Assembly: GCA_903843315.1 (NCBI GenBank)
Contig: CAIMPQ010000213.1
Coordinates: forward strand, 1 to 5,238
From: an uncultured beta proteobacterium
GTDB taxonomy: Bacteria; Pseudomonadota; Gammaproteobacteria; Burkholderiales; Burkholderiaceae
Reading direction: 5' to 3'
Length of the DNA: 5,238 nucleotides
A program made the translations under genes and the position numbers. The notes under the pieces were generated by a model. The model was not told the DNA's origin and ran no database searches. It was given only the letters and a program-made list of their open reading frames with translations. Positions 1 to 5,238 of the stretch are shown one piece after another; positions within the stretch are counted from its first letter, which is position 1; each line of letters begins with the position of its first letter.

Positions 1-955
1 AGGAATCGAAATCGGTCAGATGCGTGTTCCCCTTGGCGTAATCGGCATCATTTATGAATCTCGTCCTAATGTCACGATTGATGCTGCAGCACTTTGTCTT
101 AAATCTGGCAATGCCGTGATTTTGCGTGGTGGCTCAGAAGCGATTGACTCGAACACGCTGTTAGCCCAAATCATTCAAGAGGGTTTAGCTGCTGCTAATC
201 TTCCAAAGGACGCCGTGCAGGTCGTCACCACAACTGATCGGAGCGCCGTTGGTGAAATGATCACCATGACCCAATATATCGATGTAATCGTGCCTCGTGG
301 TGGTAAGAGCCTGATCGCACGCTTGATGGCTGAAGCACGCGTCCCAATGATTAAACATCTTGATGGCATCTGTCACACCTATATCGATGCAGATGCTGAT
401 GTTGCGATGGCAATCAAGGTGTGTGATAACGCCAAAACACAGCGCTATGCTCCATGCAATGCAATGGAAACTCTATTGGTGAATAAAGAGATTGCTCCAA
501 AAGTATTGCCAAGCCTTTGTAAGATTTATCAAGATAAGGGTGTCGAATTACGGGTGGATGATCTGACGCGCCAAACGCTCGAGGAAGCCGGATTTAAGGG
601 TTTAGTTGACGCTACTGAGGAAGATTGGCACACAGAATATCTGGCACCGATTCTCTCAATTAAAACAGTCGCTGATATGGATGAAGCTATGAGTCATATT
701 GAGCACTACGGTAGTAAACATACTGATGCCATCATTACGAAGAATCAGGCTCAAGCTGATCGCTTCTTGCGAGAGGTTGATAGTGCAAGTGTGATGGTGA
801 ATGCGAGCACGCGTTTTGCAGATGGTTTTGAGTATGGCTTAGGTGCGGAGATTGGTATTTCCAATGATAAATTGCATGCCCGCGGGCCTGTAGGGTTAGA
901 TGGTCTAACTTCTCTCAAATATATCGTCAAGGGTCATGGCGAGATTCGTAGTTAA
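1..955 (+). CDS. proA: Gamma-glutamyl phosphate reductase (glutamate-5-semialdehyde dehydrogenase), 5' partial
   Basis: ProA catalyses the NADPH-dependent reduction of gamma-glutamyl phosphate to glutamate-5-semialdehyde, the second step of proline synthesis from glutamate, in the cytoplasm. The open frame runs in from the left edge (first full codon at position 2, reading GIEIGQ) straight into the hallmark MRVPLGVIGIIYESRPNVT. About 317 residues are present; the family is usually 415-430, so roughly 100 N-terminal residues lie outside the window, and the ATG at 20 is an internal Met, not the start. The catalytic cysteine is in the motif YAPCNAMETLLV (Cys codon 455-457). The IVPRGGKSLI segment (near 287-316) and the C-terminal VNASTRFADGFEYGLGAEIGIS segment (near 800-862) are typical of ProA within the aldehyde dehydrogenase superfamily. 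The frame is intact to TAA 953-955. hemJ follows after 35 nt on the same strand. Identification is secure. Confidence 0.97.
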   Translation, partial: GIEIGQMRVPLGVIGIIYESRPNVTIDAAALCLKSGNAVILRGGSEAIDSNTLLAQIIQEGLAAANLPKDAVQVVTTTDRSAVGEMITMTQYIDVIVPRGGKSLIARLMAEARVPMIKHLDGICHTYIDADADVAMAIKVCDNAKTQRYAPCNAMETLLVNKEIAPKVLPSLCKIYQDKGVELRVDDLTRQTLEEAGFKGLVDATEEDWHTEYLAPILSIKTVADMDEAMSHIEHYGSKHTDAIITKNQAQADRFLREVDSASVMVNASTRFADGFEYGLGAEIGISNDKLHARGPVGLDGLTSLKYIVKGHGEIRS

Positions 956-990
956 AAATGAATACAGCACAAAGCGAGAACGTTTAGAAC

Positions 991-1416
991 ATGGCTAATT
1001 CCTACCTCTGGATTAAAACATTTCATATTGTGTTCATCACTTCATGGTTTGCTGGTTTATTTTATTTGCCTCGTATTTTCGTGAATTTGGCCGATGAAAA
1101 AAATTCAGAGGCAAATCATCGTCTCTTGGGAATGGCTGATCGACTCTTTCGCTTTATGACCATTTTGGCTGTTCCTGCAGTGGTGCTGGGTTTAACACTC
1201 TGGCTTTACTTTGGTATTGGGGCCGGTGATGTATGGATGCACGCTAAATTAGTTTTTGTCATTTTAGTTATTGGCTACCACCATGCCTGCTGGAGCTTGC
1301 TAAAGAAGTTTCGCGCTGGTGTAAACACCAAATCCGGTGTTTGGTACCGCTGGTTCAATGAGGTTCCTGTAATTCTTTTAGTAATCATTGTTACTTTAGT
1401 GATTTTTAAACCCTAA
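991..1416 (+). CDS. hemJ: HemJ-family protoporphyrinogen IX oxidase (often labelled CopD family / UPF0093)
   Basis: This 141-residue integral membrane protein matches the HemJ family, which oxidises protoporphyrinogen IX to protoporphyrin IX in the penultimate step of heme synthesis at the inner membrane. Four hydrophobic segments are visible, at about residues 6-28, 54-75, 85-104 and 124-140. Family signatures are the first-helix LWIKTFHIVFITSWFAGLFY with LPR (His12, Arg28), WMHAKL (His84, Lys86), the YHH at 96-98, and the C-terminal YRWFNEVP (119-126) leading into the last helix. Length is normal for HemJ (about 140-145). The ATG at 991 gives the expected N-terminus right before the first helix; a TAG at 985-987 in the same frame blocks any upstream extension. 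No strong Shine-Dalgarno is visible, only a weak GCGAG at 974-978. Many pipelines call this CopD by distant similarity, but the YRWFNEVP end favours HemJ. The assignment to protoporphyrinogen oxidation comes from family knowledge, not from this sequence alone. Confidence 0.87.
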   Translation: MANSYLWIKTFHIVFITSWFAGLFYLPRIFVNLADEKNSEANHRLLGMADRLFRFMTILAVPAVVLGLTLWLYFGIGAGDVWMHAKLVFVILVIGYHHACWSLLKKFRAGVNTKSGVWYRWFNEVPVILLVIIVTLVIFKP

Positions 1417-1470
1417 GCACGACCTTTTTATTTCTTTTTTACCTTGCCCCCTTTTTAGATTGTTAGCCCC
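1417..1470 (+). other. Pyrimidine-rich intergenic spacer between hemJ and the rRNA methyltransferase gene
   Basis: The 54-nt gap is strongly biased to T and C on the + strand, with T-runs at about 1424-1428, 1434-1439 and 1452-1456 and a C-run at 1447-1451. I see no G+C-rich hairpin directly before the T-runs, so a classical intrinsic terminator is not supported. There is also no purine-rich Shine-Dalgarno before the downstream ATG at 1471. It may act as a poorly structured leader or a rut-like Rho entry region, but that is inference. Confidence 0.4.
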
Positions 1471-2934
1471 ATGAGATTTTTTGTTGTTTGCCCAGGCGGT
1501 TTAGAAGTATCGCTTGCCCAGGAGCTAGCAGAGATTGCCCAGCGTCCTGACTCCAAGGCACTTGGAGCTTGGGTGATTGATCCAACACCGACGAGTCCCA
1601 CTGGTGGGATCGGTCTAGCTGCACCCATTTCAGGGGCGATGGCATTAAATTTACATTCCCGTATTGCTAGCCGTGTTTTGTTGCAAATGGCTCAAGCACC
1701 ATATAGACAAGAAGAAGATTTATACAAGCTAGCTAGCGGTTTGGCCTGGGAAGATTGGTTTACCTCTCAGCAAACTTTACGGGTGGATGTCACTGCACAT
1801 CGCTCCCCATTAAAGAGTTTAAATTTTGCGACCTTAAAGATTAAGGATGCCATTGTTGATCGTTTGCGCGATGTGACTGGTGATCGACCTAGTATCGACA
1901 CTGCTTTTCCGGATGTACGTGTGCAGGCGCATTTAACTGCTACTCAGATCACCATTTACTTGGATACCTCTGGTGAGGCTCTGTTTAAGCGGGGCTGGCG
2001 TGATGAAAAAGGCGATGCTCCTTTAAAAGAAAATTTAGCTGCTGGTATTTTGTCAATCACTGGCTGGAAGCCAGGTCAGACCTTGTTTGATCCCATGTGC
2101 GGCAGTGGGACGTTCTTAATTGAAGCTGCACAAATGGCGCTTGCTATTCCACCGGGAGCGATTCGGGCGGGCATGTACGGTGATGATGCCAAGCCCAGCA
2201 GATTAGCTTATCGCCCATTAATTACTTCTGCTCATGGATTTGGTTTTCAGAGATTAAAACCGTTTAATGAAACTGCAGAGCAAAAGCGCTGGGGTAATTT
2301 GAAGGAAACATCTCTAGCGCAAATGTTAGAAAAGCGTCAACAGTTTCCCAATGTCGACTCCTTAAGAATTAGCGGTGGAGATATTAATGAAAAGTTGGTA
2401 TCGATGTTTAGGGGAAATTGGCAAAGAGCACAGTTGCCTGATCAACCAGCAGTTCGACAAGTTGATGCCTTGGCAAGTAAGCCCCCTGGAAATACTCATG
2501 AAGGGGTGATGTTATTAAACCCACCCTATGGAGAACGTCTGGTCATCAAAGGTGGGCGCGGGCAAGATCGGGATTCGAGGGAATCTCAGGATGAGGAATA
2601 TAGTTCCGAGCCAGAAAATCGTTTCGAGCTAAATCTTGAAACGGGTCGTCAGAGTGCAAAGCGCTCTAGCCGCGAATCTTTGAAAAAACTGCAGGCTCAA
2701 GAAGAGCAGGATCCCAAGTTTGTGGAGTTCTTGTGTCAATTTGGCCAGCACCTCAAAGATACGTTTGGCGGATGGAACATCTTTGTATTAACCGCGGATA
2801 TGGCCTTACCGGGACAGTTACGCATTAAAGAATCGAAACGCACCCCTTTATTTAATGGCCCCCTGGAGTGCCGTTTATTCAAATTTGAAATGCATGCAAA
2901 GCGTCCAGCCTTAAAAGTTTCTGAAGAGGATTGA
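1471..2934 (+). CDS. rlmL: THUMP domain class I SAM-dependent RNA methyltransferase, RlmL-like (23S rRNA m2G)
   Basis: This 487-residue protein is related to the N-terminal half of E. coli RlmKL, whose RlmL part methylates N2 of G2445 in 23S rRNA using S-adenosylmethionine. The RlmK half is absent, so this is the stand-alone form. Order of parts: an N-terminal FVVCPGGLE segment (ferredoxin-like start), a THUMP RNA-binding region (about 60-175, including SRIASRVLL and the SLNFATLKIKDAIVDRLR stretch), then the Rossmann methyltransferase. SAM-binding motif I is DPMCGSGTFLIEAA (207-220) and the catalytic motif IV is NPPYGERL (350-357). The end, LRIKESKRTPLFNGPLECRL, is typical of the family. An in-frame TAG at 1456-1458 confines the start, and ATG 1471 is the first normal start codon, although it lacks a visible Shine-Dalgarno. 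Oddity: residues about 358-413, directly after motif IV, form a charged low-complexity insert that makes the protein longer than compact relatives. The exact target guanine is inferred from homology; DNA adenine methylase labels for this family are outdated. Confidence 0.88.
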   Translation: MRFFVVCPGGLEVSLAQELAEIAQRPDSKALGAWVIDPTPTSPTGGIGLAAPISGAMALNLHSRIASRVLLQMAQAPYRQEEDLYKLASGLAWEDWFTSQQTLRVDVTAHRSPLKSLNFATLKIKDAIVDRLRDVTGDRPSIDTAFPDVRVQAHLTATQITIYLDTSGEALFKRGWRDEKGDAPLKENLAAGILSITGWKPGQTLFDPMCGSGTFLIEAAQMALAIPPGAIRAGMYGDDAKPSRLAYRPLITSAHGFGFQRLKPFNETAEQKRWGNLKETSLAQMLEKRQQFPNVDSLRISGGDINEKLVSMFRGNWQRAQLPDQPAVRQVDALASKPPGNTHEGVMLLNPPYGERLVIKGGRGQDRDSRESQDEEYSSEPENRFELNLETGRQSAKRSSRESLKKLQAQEEQDPKFVEFLCQFGQHLKDTFGGWNIFVLTADMALPGQLRIKESKRTPLFNGPLECRLFKFEMHAKRPALKVSEED

Positions 2935-2959
2935 GCGCTTTAAAATGAAGATAAGTTAC

Positions 2960-2963
2960 GGAG
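2960..2963 (+). promoter_or_regulatory. Ribosome binding site of the rubredoxin gene
   Basis: GGAG lies 9 nt before the ATG at 2973. It supports this start over the in-frame internal ATG at 2991, which would begin one residue before the first CxxC motif and remove the usual N-terminal strand. Confidence 0.7.
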
Positions 2964-2972
2964 ATTAAGTAA

Positions 2973-3143
2973 ATGGAATTCAAGACTTATATGTGCCTGA
3001 TTTGCGGCTGGGTTTATGACGAAGCCGCTGGTTTGCCTGATGAAGGAATTGCACCGGGAACACTGTGGAGTGATGTGCCAATGAATTGGACTTGTCCAGA
3101 GTGCGGTGCTCGTAAAGAAGATTTTGAAATGATGGCGATTTAA
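2973..3143 (+). CDS. Rubredoxin (56 residues)
   Basis: This small cytoplasmic one-electron carrier binds a single Fe through four cysteines. The translation begins MEFKTYMCLICGWVYDEAAG and ends GARKEDFEMMAI. The two metal-binding knuckles are CLICG (Cys8, Cys11) and CPECG (Cys41, Cys44), separated by the usual 29 residues. Tyr15, the acidic loop with Pro22-Asp23-Glu24-Gly25, PGT (28-30), Trp32 and the W39-T40-C41-P42 turn are all present, so the fold should be complete. Length is standard for rubredoxins (50-60). It starts 38 nt after the methyltransferase gene with a GGAG at 2960-2963, and its TAA is 13 nt before the hemL start, so coupling to hemL is likely. Its electron donor and acceptor cannot be read from the sequence; rubredoxins serve alkane hydroxylases, oxygen or peroxide reductases and other enzymes, and none of these is visible here. 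Confidence 0.95.
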   Translation: MEFKTYMCLICGWVYDEAAGLPDEGIAPGTLWSDVPMNWTCPECGARKEDFEMMAI

Positions 3144-3145
3144 TT

Positions 3146-3150
3146 AGGAA
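3146..3150 (+). promoter_or_regulatory. Ribosome binding site of hemL
   Basis: AGGAA lies 6 nt before the GTG at 3157 and just after the rubredoxin stop (3141-3143). It supports a GTG start for hemL, whose next residues (AKVDQNEVLFERAQ) match where this family normally begins. Confidence 0.75.
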
Positions 3151-3156
3151 TTCACA

Positions 3157-4458
3157 GTGGCGAAAGTAGATCAAAATGAGGTGTTATTTGAGCGGGCGCA
3201 AAAGACCATTCCCGGGGGCGTTAATTCTCCGGTAAGGGCTTTTCGTCAAGTTGGCGGTACACCCCGTTTTATTACAAAAGCCAAAGGCCCTTATTTCTGG
3301 GATGCAGAGAATAAGCGTTATATCGATTTAATTATGTCTTGGGGCCCAATGATTGTGGGTCATGCACATCCTGAGGTGGTAGCAGCTGTGCAGCAAGCAG
3401 CAGAAACTAGCTTTAGTTATGGAGCACCAACCGAAGGCGAGATAGAACTTGCTGAGCGTATTTGCGCTCTCATGCCTAGCATTGAGCAAGTACGCATGGT
3501 GTCCAGCGGTACAGAAGCGACTATGAGCGCATTACGTTTGGCGCGGGGTTATACCGGTCGCGATTTAATCATCAAGTTTGAAGGTTGTTATCACGGGCAT
3601 GCAGATAGCCTTTTGGTTAAAGCGGGGTCGGGCTTATTGACCTTTGCAGACTCCACTCAAAATGCGCCCTCCTCTGGTGGTGTGCCGCAAGACTTGGTGA
3701 AGCACACCTTGGTAATGCCCTACAACGATGTAGCCGCCATTGAAGCAGTGTTTAAAAAGCAGGGCGATCAGATTGCAGCAGTCATCATAGAGCCCATTGC
3801 CGGCAATATGAATTTGATTAAACCATCCAAAGAGTTTTTATCTGCTATTCGTAACCTGACCACTAAATATGGCAGCGTGCTAATTTACGATGAGGTGATG
3901 ACGGGTTTTAGAGTTGCATTGGGTGGTGCGCAATCGCTACAAGGAATTACTCCAGATCTAACTTGCTTAGGTAAAGTCATGGGTGGTGGAATGCCTATGG
4001 CTGCTTTTGGCGGTAAAAAAGAAATCATGTCTAAGCTGGCTCCTTTAGGGAATGTCTATCAAGCAGGGACTTTGTCGGGCAATCCAGTAGCTGTAGCAGC
4101 TGGGCTAAAGACCCTCGAGATTATTTCTCGTGAAGGCTTCTTTGAATGCTTGTCTGGTCAAACTCAAAAGTTAATGGCAGGCTTAAAGCTGGCTGCGGAT
4201 AAGGCTAAGGTGCCTTTTGCGGTAGATAGCGTTGGTGGCATGTTTGGACTCTACTTTGCCAATGAGATTCCAGCATCTTATGAGGCGGTGACGAAGTCCG
4301 ACATTGAAGCGTTTAAAAAGTTCTTTCATTTAATGCTAGATGAAGGTGTGTATCTTGCACCCTCTGCTTATGAGGCTGGCTTTACCTCGATTGCGCATGA
4401 CAATGAAGTACTTGATGCCATCATTCTTGCTGCTGAGAACGCGTTTAAAAAACTCTGA
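3157..4458 (+). CDS. hemL: Glutamate-1-semialdehyde 2,1-aminomutase
   Basis: HemL is a cytoplasmic PLP enzyme that converts glutamate-1-semialdehyde to 5-aminolevulinate, the last step of the C5 route that feeds all tetrapyrroles. The 433-residue product is close to the E. coli length of 426 and complete. Visible landmarks are the N-terminal TIPGGVNSPVRAF, the PLP phosphate-binding SSGTEA (116-121), YHGHAD (145-150), DEVMTGFR with the pyridine-nitrogen aspartate Asp245, and the Schiff-base lysine Lys273 in LGKVMGGGMP. The GTLSGNP segment that follows is also characteristic. These, especially GGVNSPVRAF and YHGHAD, separate it from ornithine or acetylornithine class-III aminotransferases. Translation starts at GTG 3157 with AGGAA 6 nt upstream. 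The gene sits 13 nt after rubredoxin, suggesting a bicistronic unit, and it converges on apaH with 8 nt between stop codons. No regulatory site is evident. Confidence 0.98.
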   Translation: MAKVDQNEVLFERAQKTIPGGVNSPVRAFRQVGGTPRFITKAKGPYFWDAENKRYIDLIMSWGPMIVGHAHPEVVAAVQQAAETSFSYGAPTEGEIELAERICALMPSIEQVRMVSSGTEATMSALRLARGYTGRDLIIKFEGCYHGHADSLLVKAGSGLLTFADSTQNAPSSGGVPQDLVKHTLVMPYNDVAAIEAVFKKQGDQIAAVIIEPIAGNMNLIKPSKEFLSAIRNLTTKYGSVLIYDEVMTGFRVALGGAQSLQGITPDLTCLGKVMGGGMPMAAFGGKKEIMSKLAPLGNVYQAGTLSGNPVAVAAGLKTLEIISREGFFECLSGQTQKLMAGLKLAADKAKVPFAVDSVGGMFGLYFANEIPASYEAVTKSDIEAFKKFFHLMLDEGVYLAPSAYEAGFTSIAHDNEVLDAIILAAENAFKKL

Positions 4459-4466
4459 AGTGAAGA

Positions 4467-5238
4467 TTACATTCTGAGTGGATGGTCATAGCCATCTACT
4501 TGGATAATTTCTAAGCCTTTAGAGTCTTTATTGGTAGCAGCGATTTCCATGGCCGTTAGTTTTCCACCCCAGACACACCCTGTATCCAGACCAATAACAT
4601 TGTGACGTCGCAGTAGCCCCAGGGTAGACCAGTGGCCAAAATAAATTAAGGTACCAGTTGTTTTTCTTTTGGGGACTGTGAACCAGGGTATGTAACCCTT
4701 TGGACCATTTTCAAGACCTTCTTTACTTTCAAATTCCATGGTGCCGCCAGACGTGCAAAAGCGCATTCTTGTTAATGCATTGGTAATGACGCGCAAGCGC
4801 TCATTCCCTTTTAACGAGTTACTCCATTTATTGGGGATATTGCCATACATGTTTGCCAAAAAGTTTTTGTAGGATTTTCCACGTAATGCTTTTTCAACTT
4901 CCTGAGCGCACTCGATGGTTTGTTGGAGGTCCCACTGGGGAAGTACACCCGCATGCACGGTAAGTACGTTGCCATCACTCAATGCCATCGGTCGATTGCG
5001 AATCCAGTGAATCAGCTCAGCACGGTCTGGTGCTTTTAAGATACTGTCAACAGTATCCAAACCCTTGGTTTTGCGTAAACCCGCGTCGATAGCCAATAAA
5101 TGAAGATCATGATTGCCCAGGATACATTCGGCACGACCGGACTCTTGCAGAGATTTGAGCTGCCTTAAGGCCCCTAAAGAGTCGGGGCCACGATTGACTA
5201 AATCACCTAAAAAAATCAGGTTTGATTTCTTAGGCAAT
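4467..5238 (-). CDS. apaH: Symmetrical bis(5'-nucleosyl)-tetraphosphatase (Ap4A hydrolase), 5' partial
   Basis: ApaH hydrolyses diadenosine tetraphosphate to two ADP; in enterobacteria it also removes Np4 caps from RNA 5' ends. It is a metallophosphoesterase. Counting residues from the first full codon at 5237, the window shows the metal motifs GDLVNRGPDS (11-20), GNHDLHLLA (41-49), HAGVLPQWD (95-103) and GHW (201-203). The ApaH-specific stretches YGNIPNKWS (131-139), ITNALTRMRFC (151-161) and LDTGCVWGG (217-225) are also present and separate it from PrpA/Ser-Thr phosphatases. Compared with E. coli ApaH, about 25 N-terminal residues carrying the first metal motif (GDxHG) are missing because the gene runs off the right edge. 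The TTG at 5237-5235 is therefore an internal leucine codon, not a start. The stop is TAA at 4469-4467, 8 nt from the hemL stop on the other strand. Confidence 0.96.
   Translation of the reverse strand, partial: LPKKSNLIFLGDLVNRGPDSLGALRQLKSLQESGRAECILGNHDLHLLAIDAGLRKTKGLDTVDSILKAPDRAELIHWIRNRPMALSDGNVLTVHAGVLPQWDLQQTIECAQEVEKALRGKSYKNFLANMYGNIPNKWSNSLKGNERLRVITNALTRMRFCTSGGTMEFESKEGLENGPKGYIPWFTVPKRKTTGTLIYFGHWSTLGLLRRHNVIGLDTGCVWGGKLTAMEIAATNKDSKGLEIIQVDGYDHPLRM

Noticed and set aside
20..22. ATG at 20 as the start of proA
   Set aside because: The upstream codons 2-19 (GIEIGQ) continue family-conserved sequence and about 100 N-terminal residues would be missing; the true start is outside the window.
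175..376. Two reverse-strand open frames inside proA
   Set aside because: They overlap well-conserved proA coding sequence and show no recognisable protein family or ribosome binding site.
1463..1645. Reverse-strand open frame over the start of the methyltransferase gene
   Set aside because: It is antisense to the conserved N-terminus of the methyltransferase and has no family signature.
2570..2587. Inverted repeat GGGATTC-GAGG-GAATCTC within the methyltransferase insert as a mobile-element footprint
   Set aside because: It is a single 7-bp stem with one wobble pair; there is no target-site duplication, second copy or transposase remnant, so it is likely chance.
2941..2946. TAAAAT as a -10 promoter element for rubredoxin-hemL
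   Set aside because: No acceptable -35 hexamer lies 16-18 nt upstream; A/T-rich hexamers of this kind are common by chance.
2980..3174. Reverse-strand open frame over the rubredoxin gene
   Set aside because: It is the antisense of a clear rubredoxin with all metal ligands and has no recognisable features of its own.
4481..4496. Hairpin GATGGT-CATA-GCCATC near the hemL/apaH junction as an intrinsic terminator
   Set aside because: It lies inside apaH coding sequence, the stem is short with a wobble end, and no T-run follows it on either strand.
5235..5237. TTG on the minus strand as the start codon of apaH
   Set aside because: The protein would lack the first metal-binding motif (GDxHG) and begin mid-domain; the frame is still open at the window edge, so the gene is simply truncated there.

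Overview
This window looks like an ordinary chromosomal housekeeping segment of a betaproteobacterium, most likely a Burkholderiaceae member with moderate-to-low G+C such as Polynucleobacter. The assignment rests on three things: the protein flavour of every gene, the use of glutamate-1-semialdehyde aminotransferase (the C5 route to tetrapyrroles) together with a HemJ-type protoporphyrinogen oxidase, and the gene order proA - hemJ/'CopD' - THUMP methyltransferase - rubredoxin - hemL. I recall that order from this group, but could not check it here.

Layout: positions 1-955 (+) hold the 3' three-quarters of proA (proline biosynthesis), cut by the left edge. Positions 991-1416 (+) encode a small four-helix membrane protein of the HemJ family. 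Positions 1471-2934 (+) encode a stand-alone THUMP-containing 23S rRNA guanine-N2 methyltransferase related to the N-terminal half of RlmL/RlmKL; it carries an unusual charged insert right after its NPPY catalytic motif. Positions 2973-3143 (+) encode a 56-residue rubredoxin, easily missed because of its size, followed 13 nt later by hemL (3157-4458, +). On the opposite strand, apaH (diadenosine tetraphosphatase) converges on hemL with only 8 nt between the stop codons, and its 5' end is cut by the right edge.

How the genes fit together: five genes run in one direction with gaps of 35, 54, 38 and 13 nt, so co-transcription is plausible. Only the rubredoxin-hemL pair has clear Shine-Dalgarno sites and spacing that strongly suggest coupling. 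Two of the five genes (hemJ and hemL) act early and late in heme synthesis, and the rubredoxin is a possible but unproven redox partner. proA and the methyltransferase have no obvious functional tie to heme.

I saw no mobile element, CRISPR array, tRNA or rRNA gene, or phage gene, and no gene-free stretch longer than 54 nt. I found no convincing new biological system. The points most worth a second look are the insert in the methyltransferase and the rubredoxin/hemL/hemJ neighbourhood.
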